This document shows, in pieces, positions 42,597 to 51,942 of a stretch of DNA of 64,000 bases; within the stretch, counting starts at the first letter, position 1, and the number at the start of each line of letters is the position of its first letter. The DNA comes from Lachnospiraceae bacterium (GTDB lineage Bacteria > Bacillota > Clostridia > Lachnospirales > Lachnospiraceae). The stretch spans positions 1-64,000 of the forward strand of contig JAAVZR010000030.1 of assembly GCA_022791755.1 (NCBI GenBank), given 5' to 3'. The notes under the pieces are model-generated. The model ran no database searches, was not told where the DNA came from, and was given only the letters and a program-made list of their open reading frames with translations. The translations under genes were made by a program, and so were the position numbers.

Positions 42597-43127
42597 CTAC
42601 CGGTTTTTCAGGTCTTTTTTGATACCTTCCAGATAGTGGATGAAAATACCGTTTTTTACGGGCAGGCGGTATGCATGATCGATTTCTTCCAATCGGAAGG
42701 ATTTGCGTCCTCCGCTCTCCTGACGGTCCCAGAATTCTCTCAGTCTGGCAAAGGGCAGATAATATATTTCGTCGCGGTGGGTGTAATAAATCACCAGAAA
42801 AGCGATTCCGCCCTGCCGTTCAAAGGCCTCCATAAAGGCAACCTGATGTTCATGGACATTTTGCAGAGGAAAGGTGTCGGCATGACATTCCTTGGCATCG
42901 AAGCATACCGGGATTCCCTGTACGACGCCGATATAGTCCACGGTACTCTTCTGGCCGAAATAGGCCAGCGTGATATGACGGTTTTCCTTATCTATTTCGA
43001 TGGGGGTAATGGGCGTGGGGATCTTCTGGATCAGAGCCAGTCCTCCCTCCCGGTAGCGCTCATTGGTGTGATTAATCAGGTCCTCCAGGGTAGAGCCCCG
43101 GAGGCCGCGGGAACTCCATGTACCCAT
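42597..43127 (-). CDS. recU: Holliday junction resolvase RecU
   Basis: RecU resolves recombination crossovers and is restricted to Firmicutes and relatives. The start ATG 43127 (MGTWSSRGLRGSTLEDLIN, 176 residues) follows CAGGAGG; the longer frame lies partly in the preceding gene. Conserved blocks include STVDYIGVVQGIPVCFDAKE near 57-76, with the Asp/Asp-x-Lys of the nuclease site, and NVHEHQVAFMEAF near 85-97. It follows the pseudouridine synthase by 13 bp. Confidence 0.9.
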   Translation of the reverse strand: MGTWSSRGLRGSTLEDLINHTNERYREGGLALIQKIPTPITPIEIDKENRHITLAYFGQKSTVDYIGVVQGIPVCFDAKECHADTFPLQNVHEHQVAFMEAFERQGGIAFLVIYYTHRDEIYYLPFARLREFWDRQESGGRKSFRLEEIDHAYRLPVKNGIFIHYLEGIKKDLKNR

Positions 43128-43140
43128 TGGCAGCCTCCTG

Positions 43141-44163
43141 TTATCTGATGTGACGGCTTCTGTCGTCGGCCGCCGGCATGGTTTCAACGCGGGAAAAGAT
43201 CTCCGGGAGAGGCGCTGTGAACTCTCGTCCTGACAGATAGGACAGCTCTCCTCTTATTTCCGGGAATGCCAGGCGCCAGGCGTGCAGAAGCTGATGGGTG
43301 AGCCCAAGATTTTTTTTATAGTAGTCATTGACCGGCCGCAGGCCGTATTTATAGTCGCCGGTGACAGGGTGACCGATGGAGGCCAGATGGGCACGGATCT
43401 GATGGGTCCGCCCTGTCACCAGGCGTACCCTGAGCAATGTCAGGGTATGGGAGCCGGAGCGGCCGACGGACAGGGGCGTGTACCAGGTCTCCACAGGCTG
43501 GCTGTCCGGACAGGCGTCAGGGACGATACGAACCTGGTTCTTCCGTTCATCCTTCATCAGATATCCCCGGATATGCTGCGGTCCGGTCACATGGCCGCAG
43601 ACATAGCACAGATAGTCCTTGTGCAGGGATCGGTCCTTCAAGACGGCGGACATGGCCTGGAGGCCGGTCATGGTCTTTCCCACGATCAGGATTCCGCTGG
43701 TGTTGCGGTCCAGGCGGTTGCAGACCGAGGGGTGCAGGCGGCGATAGCTCTCCTCCGACAGAGTACCGCTGTGCGCAAGGTAGGACAATACATACTCCAC
43801 GGCGGAGACATCTCCGGGCGCAGCCTTCTGGGACAGCATTCCGGCCGGCTTGTCAAAAAGCAGAATATGATCGTCCTCATAGAGGATCCGGTCCCGGGCC
43901 GGCGAGATGTGGCCGGCGGCCTGCGTGGCCTGGGAAAGGCTCTTTCCTTTAAATGTCCGGAGCGTCTCCTCGGACAAAAAAAGACGCAGCTCGTCGCCGG
44001 AGACCAGCTTTTCGCTGCCGTCGCATTTTTTGCCGTTTACGGTGATGTTTTTTTTGCGAAGCATCTTATAGAGAAAGCTTTTCGGGGCCTGGGGCAGATA
44101 CCTGGACAGATATTTGTCCAGGCGCTGTCCGGCCTCCCGGCTCTCGATCACTAGGAGTTCCAT
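43141..44163 (-). CDS. RluA family pseudouridine synthase
   Basis: A 340-residue enzyme that converts uridines to pseudouridine in rRNA or tRNA. It has an N-terminal S4 RNA-binding domain (about 1-65: RLDKYLSRYLPQ), a catalytic block NRLDRNTSGIL near 147-157, whose Asp is the nucleophile, and TGRTHQIRAHLASIGHP near 256-272. The target site is not predictable from sequence alone. The start at 44163 has GGAGGGG about 12 nt upstream, a long spacing. It is 8 bp after the TfoX-like gene. Confidence 0.93.
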   Translation of the reverse strand: MELLVIESREAGQRLDKYLSRYLPQAPKSFLYKMLRKKNITVNGKKCDGSEKLVSGDELRLFLSEETLRTFKGKSLSQATQAAGHISPARDRILYEDDHILLFDKPAGMLSQKAAPGDVSAVEYVLSYLAHSGTLSEESYRRLHPSVCNRLDRNTSGILIVGKTMTGLQAMSAVLKDRSLHKDYLCYVCGHVTGPQHIRGYLMKDERKNQVRIVPDACPDSQPVETWYTPLSVGRSGSHTLTLLRVRLVTGRTHQIRAHLASIGHPVTGDYKYGLRPVNDYYKKNLGLTHQLLHAWRLAFPEIRGELSYLSGREFTAPLPEIFSRVETMPAADDRSRHIR

Positions 44164-44171
44164 GGAATTCT

Positions 44172-44507
44172 TCAGCCCCTCCCTTTCGCCGGTTTTTTCT
44201 TCGGCTTCGGCGCAGGAAGCGCCTGGCAGGTGACGGTGGCCAGCCTGCTTAAAAACTCCCGGTTCTCCACGTCCTCGACCAAAAAATAGTTTTTCGCTCC
44301 CTCATAGGGCGGCGCTTCGGGCAGGTCCGGATACTGCCGGCGTCCTTCGTCGGTGATCTTGACAAACAGCTGATCGTCGCAGACAGCGGCGAAATAGATT
44401 CCGTTGCAGTACAGGCCATATTCGCCAAACATTCTCCGGTATGTGACGGTTCCTGCGTCGCAAAAGTTACCGGCGATAAATTCCACCAGTTCTTTTTTGG
44501 ATGCCAT
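44172..44507 (-). CDS. TfoX/Sxy N-terminal domain protein
   Basis: A 111-residue protein made of one TfoX N-terminal domain (TYRRMFGEYGLYCNGIYFAAV near 20-40). In Proteobacteria TfoX/Sxy controls competence; in Firmicutes single-domain versions have unknown roles. It ends in a basic tail (KPKKKPAKGRG). The start follows AAAGGGGA. It heads the TfoX-RluA-RecU unit behind its own promoter. Confidence 0.88.
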   Translation of the reverse strand: MASKKELVEFIAGNFCDAGTVTYRRMFGEYGLYCNGIYFAAVCDDQLFVKITDEGRRQYPDLPEAPPYEGAKNYFLVEDVENREFLSRLATVTCQALPAPKPKKKPAKGRG

Positions 44508-44563
44508 GTGGATGTCCCCTTTCTTCTTAGAATTTTGTCTCTGTTCCCTGGCGATCTATTATC

Positions 44564-44591
44564 ATTATACATGGATTTGCGGGAGAAACAA
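44564..44591 (-). promoter_or_regulatory. Promoter of the TfoX-RluA-RecU unit, TTGTTT-16-TATAAT
   Basis: On the minus strand TTGTTT (44586-44591) lies 16 bp before TATAAT (44564-44569). It lies between the preceding terminator-like hairpin and the TfoX start at 44507. Confidence 0.55.
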
Positions 44592-44610
44592 TACCTGTTT
44601 TCACCGGAAA

Positions 44611-44655
44611 CGGGCCGGGAGCAGCAAAAGTTTTCCTCCTGCTGCCCCCGGCCCG
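44611..44655 (-). terminator. Hairpin terminator after the galactoside operon
   Basis: CGGGCCGGG with GCAGC (44611-44625) pairs with GCTGC and CCCGGCCCG (44641-44655). The stem is very stable but the following T-run is short (GTTTCC). It lies 22 bp past the ATPase stop. Confidence 0.6.
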
Positions 44656-44677
44656 CTCTTCTCTGTATATAGATGGT

Positions 44678-45781
44678 TTAGTTGGTAATGGCCAATTCCG
44701 TCTCTTTGTCAAAGACATGAATCCGGTCTGTCTTTAATACAAACTCTCTCTCGTCACCGGTACGCGCCGTGGTGCTGGCGCTGACTCTGGCTGTCAGAGC
44801 GTTGCCGCACATATCGCAGTACAGATAGACTTCCGCGCCTAAAAGCTCATACACGTTGACGGCTGCCTTTACCACAGCGCCGCTCTGCCCTGCTGCGGCC
44901 TCGCCCACATCCTCAGGACGAATGCCCATGATGACTTCCTTGCCGTCATAGCCGCCGTCGACCAGCTTTTTGGCCTTCTCCGGAGCCAGCTCGATCTCAT
45001 ATGCGCCCACCTGAAGAGATGCGCTCTGGCCCTTTACATGGCAGACGGCATTTAAGAAATTCATCTGCGGAGAGCCGATGAAGCCGGCCACGAACAGATT
45101 GTTTGGCGCATTGTACAGATTCTGAGGGGTATCGACCTGCTGGATAATGCCGCCCTTCATGACGACGATGCGCGTACCCAGCGTCATGGCCTCGGTCTGG
45201 TCATGGGTTACATAGATGATGGTGGCCCCCAGGCGCTCGTGAAGCTTGGCAATCTCCGTGCGCATCTGTACGCGCAGCTTGGCATCCAGGTTACTGAGAG
45301 GCTCATCCATCAGAAATACTTTGGGGTTTCTCACAATGGCGCGTCCCATGGCCACCCTCTGGCGCTGTCCGCCGGAGAGAGCTCTGGGCTTGCGGTCCAG
45401 GAGGATGTCCAGATCCAGGATCTTGGCGGCTTCGCGCACCTTGCGGTCGATCTCCTCTTTGGGAGCCTTCTTTAACTTCAGGCCAAAGGCCATATTATCG
45501 TACACGGTCATGTGGGGGTACAGGGCATAATTCTGGAACACCATGGCGATATCTCTGTCCTTGGACTCCACATCGTTCATCATCTCCCCGTCGATACGAA
45601 ACTCGCCGGAAGAAATGTCCTCCAGGCCCGCGATCATGCGCAAGGTAGTGGATTTGCCGCAGCCGGACGGTCCCACAAAGATGATAAATTCCTTGTCTGC
45701 AATCTCCAGATTGAAATCATTGACGGCCTTAAAGCCGTTGGGATACTCCTTGAATATATGCTTTAAAGATAAGCTTGCCAT
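44678..45781 (-). CDS. Sugar ABC transporter ATPase, MsmK/UgpC type
   Basis: A 367-residue ATPase that drives binding-protein-dependent sugar importers. Walker A is GPSGCGKST near 37-45, the signature is LSGGQRQRV near 134, Walker B is VFLMDEP near 154, and a C-terminal TOBE-like domain (about 240-367) is present. MsmK-type ATPases often serve several importers. Here it is the last gene of the galactoside operon; the other permease pair (22198-24071) has no ATPase gene nearby, so this protein could energise both. It starts behind GAGGAGG. Confidence 0.95.
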   Translation of the reverse strand: MASLSLKHIFKEYPNGFKAVNDFNLEIADKEFIIFVGPSGCGKSTTLRMIAGLEDISSGEFRIDGEMMNDVESKDRDIAMVFQNYALYPHMTVYDNMAFGLKLKKAPKEEIDRKVREAAKILDLDILLDRKPRALSGGQRQRVAMGRAIVRNPKVFLMDEPLSNLDAKLRVQMRTEIAKLHERLGATIIYVTHDQTEAMTLGTRIVVMKGGIIQQVDTPQNLYNAPNNLFVAGFIGSPQMNFLNAVCHVKGQSASLQVGAYEIELAPEKAKKLVDGGYDGKEVIMGIRPEDVGEAAAGQSGAVVKAAVNVYELLGAEVYLYCDMCGNALTARVSASTTARTGDEREFVLKTDRIHVFDKETELAITN

Positions 45782-45799
45782 TTTCTGTCTCCTCCTCGT

Positions 45800-46264
45800 T
45801 TATGCTGTTAATACCTTCCGGTACAGCTTCATTTCCTCTATAAATCCTTCATTCGGTTCTACGTAAATATACTCATTTCCGGTCTTTATGGTATATACAG
45901 AAGCCCGCTTAAGCCCGGATGTGTAATCGCGGGTGCGCCGGTTTTCGGCCGGGCAGCGGCCCTTTGCCACCTCAATCATATCCTTGCGGTCACAGCGGTA
46001 GAGCTCTTTGCGCTTTTCCTTGCGGATGATTTTGCTGATTTCCAGATCCCCGTTCACATAGGAATACTCGAATTCATACTTCCAGCTGCGAAGCAGGAAA
46101 AAGGCTGTGGCTGCCAGTATGAGCACCGGCACAAAGAAGATCGGGTAAAACAGGACGGCATCCAGCGTAAACACCAGAATAGATGAGAGCAGCAGCGCTT
46201 TGACCAGCTGCCTTTTCATGGACGGATAATAGGGCACCATCCATTCCAGCACAACGTCATTCAT
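45800..46264 (-). CDS. Small membrane protein in the galactoside operon (possibly DUF6106 type)
   Basis: A 154-residue protein that I place only tentatively. It starts at ATG 46264 (MNDVVLEWMVPYYPSM) behind AAAGGAG, with two close hydrophobic segments (about 22-55), followed by a soluble basic domain (about 60-154). The gene overlaps the alpha-galactosidase end by 8 bp. Such proteins occur in Lachnospiraceae with unknown function; the operon position may be incidental. Confidence 0.75.
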   Translation of the reverse strand: MNDVVLEWMVPYYPSMKRQLVKALLLSSILVFTLDAVLFYPIFFVPVLILAATAFFLLRSWKYEFEYSYVNGDLEISKIIRKEKRKELYRCDRKDMIEVAKGRCPAENRRTRDYTSGLKRASVYTIKTGNEYIYVEPNEGFIEEMKLYRKVLTA

Positions 46265-48485
46265 AGGTGTGTTCTCCTTTCGGCTCTGCGGCCATGATGG
46301 TAATTTCAAACTGTATGGCTTCATACTGCAAAAGATTTCCCGGCACCGGGATTCCGGCGCTCATGAGTACCTGGCCGGAAAAGCATCCCGGCAGGCCGCT
46401 TACACAGTATGTCTGTCCCGGATCCAGTCCCTTGGCCTTCACATAGCGCTGGGCATCGTTGGACTCCTTCTGTGTCAACACCAGGCTCAGCAGGGCGTGG
46501 GTTCTGTCCTTCGACACATGCTGCCAGGCCATATATTCGCCGAAGCGGTAGGGATCGGTCAGCCGGTAATAATCGCCTTCGGCGATCAGACCATAGAGCC
46601 TTTTGTAACGTGTAATCTGTTCCCGGCACAGGGCTTTCTCTTCCCTTGACAGCTGGGTGGAGTCCAGCTCATAGCCCAGGATTCCGTCCATGGCCACGAT
46701 ACCTCTGGTCTCCAAGGGCGCCACCCGGCCGGTCTGATGATTGGGGCAGACCGACACATGGGCCTCTATGGTGGAAATCGGATAGGCAAAGGAGGTTCCG
46801 TACTGGATTTTCAGGCGGCAGACGGCGTCGGTATTGTCGCTGCACCAGATTTCCGGCTGGTAGTAAAGCATTCCCGGATCGAACCGTCCGCCGCCGCCGC
46901 TGCATCCGCAGAACAGAATATCCGGATGGGTCAGAATGATCTGATCCATGATATGGTAAAGCCCCAGTATGTACCGATGATAAATCTCCCCCTGCTTCTC
47001 CTTTTCCGCGATGGCTGACCAGGCGTCGGTGATGAAGCGGTTCATGTCCCATTTTACATATTCGATCCGGGTGTGATCCAGTATGGCGTTAATGGAGCGG
47101 ACAATATAATCACAGACATCCTGTCTGGATAAATCCAGAACCAGCTGATACCGCCCTCTGGCTGCGGGCCGCCGGGGAATCTGAAGGCACCAGTCGGGAT
47201 GGGAGCGGTACAGTTCGCTGTTTTCCGATACCATCTCCGGCTCGATCCAGAGACCGAAGGAAAGTCCCAGCTCATGGATTCGCTCCGACAGGCCGTCCAT
47301 CCCTTCCTTTATTTTGTTCAGATTGACAGTCCAGTCGCCCAGGGCCTGACAGTCGCTGTCGCGGCTGCCGAACCAGCCGTCGTCCAGGACGAAGGTATCT
47401 ACCCCCATATCCACGGCTTCTTTGGCGATACGCAGAAGCTTCTCGTCGTCGAAATCAAAGTAGGCCGCTTCCCAGCTGTTAATCACGACAGGTCTGGGCT
47501 TATCCGCCCAGGGACTCACACACAGGTTTTTCTGGTAAATACGGTGATACAGGTGGGACAGACAGGTCAGCCCTTCTCCCGAATATGCCATCACGACTTC
47601 CGGAGCCGTAAAGCTCTCTCCTGCTTTGAGCTGATAGGAAAAATGCTTGGGGTGGATGCCCATGATGACGCGGGTCTGGTCATACTGATCTTTCTCCGCC
47701 TTGCAGACGAAATTGCCGCTGTAGACGAAGGAAAAGCCGTAGCACCGTCCGCGATCCTCCGTGGCCGTATGGTCACAGAGAATCGCGAAGGGATTGTGCT
47801 GGTGGCTGGAAGCGCCGCGGAAGCTGCCGATGGACTGTATGCCGTAGCAAAGCGGCGTCCGCGTAACCTCCCTTTCCATGGTGTGACGTCCGTCCAGATG
47901 GATAAAATCGTAATCCGAGTCCAAGAAATCCACGGTCATGGACATGATCCGGTTTAAGTAGATAGTATCTTCTCCCTCGTTGACCACGCGGGCCGAGCGG
48001 GTGATGATATCCTTTTCCTCGAATACGCTGTAGTTTAAGATCACTGTCAGCTGCGTCACGGAATCTGTCAGCCAGATCTCGAGAGTATCCACCGTGTCAT
48101 CCGCCAGAGCCCGCAGGCACGGAAGTCCTTCCAGCTTGTTTTTTCCTCTGTAAATATGATGCTTCCTCACCTTTCCCACGAAGGCAAAGCTGCCGTCACC
48201 GTTTTTTACTTCGATGCTGCTCAGGCGGTAATCGCAGCTGCCGTCGCTGGAAAATTCCTGCGGGAGAACGTCCAGGGAGAAGGTACGGTCATTGCCGGCC
48301 TCATTGGGGTTCGGGGAAAAGCCCCGGTCCGTCGGGCACAGCAGGTAGGACAGATCCGTATCGGGGATACGCTCCCCGTAATACAGATGCAGTAGATAAT
48401 CAAAGCCCGTGACCTTCATCTGGTAGGTGCTGTTTTTGGTCGTAAGCGTATAGGTTCTCGCTTTTTGATCGTAGCGGATTGACAT
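46257..48485 (-). CDS. Alpha-galactosidase, glycoside hydrolase family 36
   Basis: A 742-residue cytosolic enzyme that removes alpha-1,6-galactose from raffinose, stachyose or melibiose-type sugars. It has an N-terminal beta-supersandwich and a central barrel. The nucleophile Asp lies in KWDMNRFI at about residue 480; the acid/base Asp lies in CSDNTDA at about 549, after the family motif CSGGGGRFDPGM. Domain order and length fit GH36 subgroup I. It starts behind GGGAGGG, 49 bp after the last permease gene. No signal peptide fits uptake of intact oligosaccharide. Confidence 0.95.
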   Translation of the reverse strand: MSIRYDQKARTYTLTTKNSTYQMKVTGFDYLLHLYYGERIPDTDLSYLLCPTDRGFSPNPNEAGNDRTFSLDVLPQEFSSDGSCDYRLSSIEVKNGDGSFAFVGKVRKHHIYRGKNKLEGLPCLRALADDTVDTLEIWLTDSVTQLTVILNYSVFEEKDIITRSARVVNEGEDTIYLNRIMSMTVDFLDSDYDFIHLDGRHTMEREVTRTPLCYGIQSIGSFRGASSHQHNPFAILCDHTATEDRGRCYGFSFVYSGNFVCKAEKDQYDQTRVIMGIHPKHFSYQLKAGESFTAPEVVMAYSGEGLTCLSHLYHRIYQKNLCVSPWADKPRPVVINSWEAAYFDFDDEKLLRIAKEAVDMGVDTFVLDDGWFGSRDSDCQALGDWTVNLNKIKEGMDGLSERIHELGLSFGLWIEPEMVSENSELYRSHPDWCLQIPRRPAARGRYQLVLDLSRQDVCDYIVRSINAILDHTRIEYVKWDMNRFITDAWSAIAEKEKQGEIYHRYILGLYHIMDQIILTHPDILFCGCSGGGGRFDPGMLYYQPEIWCSDNTDAVCRLKIQYGTSFAYPISTIEAHVSVCPNHQTGRVAPLETRGIVAMDGILGYELDSTQLSREEKALCREQITRYKRLYGLIAEGDYYRLTDPYRFGEYMAWQHVSKDRTHALLSLVLTQKESNDAQRYVKAKGLDPGQTYCVSGLPGCFSGQVLMSAGIPVPGNLLQYEAIQFEITIMAAEPKGEHTYE

Positions 48486-48534
48486 GCGGCGTCCCTCCCT
48501 GTGTATCTTGCAATGTGTATTTTCCGAAAAAGTT

Positions 48535-49365
48535 TTATTTGCCGCCGGTCATGGCCACGCCTTCGATGAACTGCTTCTGGAAGAACAGATACAGTACCAC
48601 CATGGGGATCATCGCCAGCAGGGAACCGGCCATCAGGACCGGGAAGTTGGTGCTGAACTGGCCTCTGAGTGTCGCCAGGCCGGAGGACAGCGTCATCATC
48701 TTTAAATCCGTGTTGGCAATCAGCGGCCACATCAGATCGCCGTAAGCGAACACGGCGGTGAATACGGCCAGTGCCGCCATGGAGGAGGTGGTCAGCGGCA
48801 CCATGACCTTCGTAAAGGTCTGCCACTGGTTGCAGCCGTCCAGATATGCGGCCTCCGAGATCTCGTCCGGGATGCCCATATAGGCCTGGCGCAGGAAGAA
48901 GGTTCCGAATGCGCTGACAAGGCCGGGGAACACCAGGGCGAAAATAGAGTTCGTCATGCCAAGCTTGGCTAACATCTGATACTGAGGGATGATGAAAATC
49001 TGTGAGGGCAGCATCATCTGTACCAGCACCACGCCAAAGAGCAGACCTTTGCCCTTGAATTTCAGTTTGGCGAAGGCGTATCCGGCCATGGAACTGAAGG
49101 CCACGGCACAGATGACGCGCCACACGATCAGCAGGATCGTGTTCTTATACAGCGCGCCGAAGGGCAGGCTTTTCAGAGCATCCTGAAAGCTGTCAAGCGC
49201 CCACTGGTGCGGCAGGATATCCGGCGGAATCTGCATACTTTCGGCCACGGTCTTGAAGCTGGTCAGGAACATCCACACGAAGGGGAAGATCATGACGATG
49301 GAACCGATGGCAAAGAAAATATACACGCCTGTATTTCTGGAACCCTGTTTTTTCTTTGTATTCAT
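48535..49365 (-). CDS. Sugar ABC transporter permease (MalG/MsmG-like)
   Basis: A 276-residue permease with six membrane segments and the EAA loop EAAYLDGCNQWQTFTKVMVPL near 174-194, which contacts the ATPase. The C terminus ends with GVAMTGGK, typical of the family. The start at 49365 follows AAGGAAGGAG; the upstream gene is its partner permease, 15 bp away. The pair is predicted to import galactosides. Confidence 0.95.
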   Translation of the reverse strand: MNTKKKQGSRNTGVYIFFAIGSIVMIFPFVWMFLTSFKTVAESMQIPPDILPHQWALDSFQDALKSLPFGALYKNTILLIVWRVICAVAFSSMAGYAFAKLKFKGKGLLFGVVLVQMMLPSQIFIIPQYQMLAKLGMTNSIFALVFPGLVSAFGTFFLRQAYMGIPDEISEAAYLDGCNQWQTFTKVMVPLTTSSMAALAVFTAVFAYGDLMWPLIANTDLKMMTLSSGLATLRGQFSTNFPVLMAGSLLAMIPMVVLYLFFQKQFIEGVAMTGGK

Positions 49366-49380
49366 GATTCGTCTCCTTCC

Positions 49381-50283
49381 TTATACTTCGTAGTTGACCC
49401 ACTTCTTCTGGCCCCAGAACTGCACGGCGGTTACCAGGCCGATGAGCAGCACGGTCCAGATGACGATGGCCGAGCCGTAGCCCTTGTTGCCGGCCACGAA
49501 GGATTCGCGGTAGAACAGGTACATCAGGGACTGGGCGCTGGTGAGGGCGGGATTCGATTCTTCCACCATCATGTAGATCAGGTCATAGACCTTCAACGAA
49601 GACATCAGACGCATAATCATAACCACGAAGAGCGTCGGCGATACCATCGGCAGCGTGATATGGAAAAACTGCTGGATCTTCGTCGCACCGTCCAGGCTGG
49701 CGGCCTCGTAGTAAGATTTGGAGATGTTTTGCAGGCCCGAAAGCAGCAGCACCGCGTCATAGCCGATGGAACTCCAGATGGCGATGATCGAACAGGTGAT
49801 GATGACCAGGTTGGGGTTCGTCACCCAGTTGACGCCGTTGCCGATGAGGGTATTGATGATACCGTACTCGGTGTTGAACATCCATCTCCAGACCATGGTG
49901 ACAGCGGCAGGAGCCACGACCATGGGCAGGAAGAAGATGGCGCGGAAAGCCGTCTGTCCTTTGATCTTCTTATTCAGCATGACAGCGACCACCAGGGCCA
50001 GGAATACGCCCAGGGGAACGGTCAGGATACAGAAATAAATCGTGTTCCAGTTGGCGCGCCAGAATTCAGCGCTGGTAAACATCGTTATGTAATTGGTAAT
50101 CCCGTTGAATTTGTACAGGCCGAAGGGCTTTGTCTTGGTAAAGCTTAACTTCAGCGTGTCGATGAACGGATACATGTTTAACACGAGCAGGCCGATGATC
50201 GTCGGGGCCACCATGATATAGCCCCACATGCTTTCGGAGCGGCCGTGCTTCGTGGATTTGGATACCGAAGTCGTTTTTGCCAT
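49381..50283 (-). CDS. Sugar ABC transporter permease (MalF/MsmF-like)
   Basis: A 300-residue permease with six membrane segments and the EAA loop EAASLDGATKIQQFFHITLPM near 195-215. It pairs with the next gene. The binding-protein gene is 15 bp upstream. The start at 50283 follows GAGGGGAG. Galactoside specificity is inferred from the adjoining alpha-galactosidase. Confidence 0.95.
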   Translation of the reverse strand: MAKTTSVSKSTKHGRSESMWGYIMVAPTIIGLLVLNMYPFIDTLKLSFTKTKPFGLYKFNGITNYITMFTSAEFWRANWNTIYFCILTVPLGVFLALVVAVMLNKKIKGQTAFRAIFFLPMVVAPAAVTMVWRWMFNTEYGIINTLIGNGVNWVTNPNLVIITCSIIAIWSSIGYDAVLLLSGLQNISKSYYEAASLDGATKIQQFFHITLPMVSPTLFVVMIMRLMSSLKVYDLIYMMVEESNPALTSAQSLMYLFYRESFVAGNKGYGSAIVIWTVLLIGLVTAVQFWGQKKWVNYEV

Positions 50284-50298
50284 ATTCCTTCTCCCCTC

Positions 50299-51588
50299 TT
50301 AATCGTCCAGTGCCGCCGTATCCACATATTCCTGCATATGGGCAAGCCCCTCTTCCAGGCTTACCTTGCCGGAATAAATCCGCAGCAGCTCATCGTTGAC
50401 CTTCGTTTTCCACACGGAGCGGTAGGCGTTGTTGACGCTCTGTACGCCGTATTCAAACATGTCTACGCATTTCTGTACATCCAGCTTGTAGCCAAACTGG
50501 TCGAATACGCCGATCCAGGTATCTTCCAGGCCGTTGTAAGCCGGGATGGCCGCGCCGGATTCTCCCTGGATGCGCTGTCCCTCTTCGCTGCCGAAGAAAC
50601 GCAGTACGTCGAGAGCGATCTCACGATTCTTGCCCTTGGCGCTGGTGGCGTAGCTCAAGCCGTTGGAGATCGTCGCCCGTCCGTCGCCGCTTTGGGGATT
50701 CGGGCATTTGGGCAGGACGGCCACGTCCCATTTCCCCTGCATGTCGGGGTAGTTTAACATCTCGTTTAAGAGGTTCCAGTTTCCTTCAAAGAACATGGCG
50801 CCCTGTTCGGAGAAAAAGGCGGTGCCGGGAGAGGTCTCGGCAAAGTAGTTCTGATCCGGGCACCAGTCTTCCTTCTGAAAACCGATGTAGACGCCCATGG
50901 CCTCCATGGTCGCCGGCTGGGTATAGCCGCCGGTCAGGTTGTCTTCTGCCAGGATGTATCCGCCGTTCTGGTAGACGAAATTCCAGTATCCCAGCTGGTC
51001 GTCGCCGTAGGCCATATAGCCGTATTTACCGGTGACGTCGTAGATCTGCTGCGAAGCGGCGATCAGGTCATCCCACGTCCAGCTCTCGTCCGGGTACGCG
51101 ACGTTTGCCGCATCAAACATCTCTCTGTTATAAACCAGGCAGACCGTGTCCTTATCCTTGGGTACGCCGTACATCCGTCCGTCGCTGCCCTGGGAGTTGG
51201 AGCGGGAAACCTCCGAGAAATGGTCCTCGTAGTAGGTGGAGCTTTCATCGGCGTACAGGTCGGTCACATCGGCCAGCATCCCATAGTCGGCGTACTTGAG
51301 GATTTCATTGGTGTGCATCCAGAAAATATCCGGCATCTGGTTGCTGATGGCCGAGGCCTCCAGCTTCGTCCAGTATTCGCCCCAGCTGGTTACCTGGACT
51401 TCGATGACCACATCGGGATGCTGTGCCGTATAGGCGTCAGCGACTGCCTGCATACCGTCGCGCTGTGCCACATCCCAGATCTGGAATGTCAGATGGGTTT
51501 TTCCGTCATTGGAAGCGCCGCATCCCGTCAGTGCCAGGAGCATCAGACATCCCAGAAGGAGCACAGTCAGTTTTTTTAACCTTTTCAC
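50299..51588 (-). CDS. Sugar-binding lipoprotein of an ABC importer
   Basis: A 429-residue lipoprotein (lipobox LTGC, Cys23) of solute-binding family 1, which captures sugars outside the membrane. The fold is seen from LTFQIWDVAQRDGMQAVADAY and later NGLSYATSAKGKNREIALDVL. The start is GTG 51588 behind GGAGGG. It heads the operon SBP-permease-permease-alpha-galactosidase, so an alpha-galactoside such as raffinose or melibiose is the likely ligand. It lacks the extra N-terminal region of the three large lipoproteins. Confidence 0.93.
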   Translation of the reverse strand: MKRLKKLTVLLLGCLMLLALTGCGASNDGKTHLTFQIWDVAQRDGMQAVADAYTAQHPDVVIEVQVTSWGEYWTKLEASAISNQMPDIFWMHTNEILKYADYGMLADVTDLYADESSTYYEDHFSEVSRSNSQGSDGRMYGVPKDKDTVCLVYNREMFDAANVAYPDESWTWDDLIAASQQIYDVTGKYGYMAYGDDQLGYWNFVYQNGGYILAEDNLTGGYTQPATMEAMGVYIGFQKEDWCPDQNYFAETSPGTAFFSEQGAMFFEGNWNLLNEMLNYPDMQGKWDVAVLPKCPNPQSGDGRATISNGLSYATSAKGKNREIALDVLRFFGSEEGQRIQGESGAAIPAYNGLEDTWIGVFDQFGYKLDVQKCVDMFEYGVQSVNNAYRSVWKTKVNDELLRIYSGKVSLEEGLAHMQEYVDTAALDD

Positions 51589-51942
51589 AAAATGCCCTCC
51601 TTACATATACGTTTTTGAAGAAATCTCTGAGTATACCAAAATACGTGGCAGGATTTCTCCGGTAAATGTTTGCTGCTTGTTTTCCCGTTCGGCCGATTGA
51701 CGGAAAGAATTTGGTTATGTTGGTGAAAAAGTACCAAATTTCTAAGCAGATTATAACAATATGCCTATGAAAGGTAAATATCCTGCCGTGAAATGGATAT
51801 ACCATTATGTTGGATATGTACAAAATGTGAAAGACATGATAGAATTATGATATATGAGACCGGAACATATGAAGTACACCGTGCAAAGCAGTAAAAAGGC
51901 ATCATGGGATCAGCTATAATACCAAGAGAGGATGGCAGCGAA
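51589..51942. promoter_or_regulatory. Divergent regulatory region of the galactoside operon and AraC gene
   Basis: This A/T-rich region separates the binding-protein gene (minus) from the AraC regulator (plus). On the minus strand a TATACT (51630-51635) is the best -10, but no matching -35 precedes it, in keeping with activation by an AraC-type protein. I see no clear plus-strand promoter and no certain operator repeats. The 18-bp box of the large lipoprotein genes is absent here. Confidence 0.5.
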
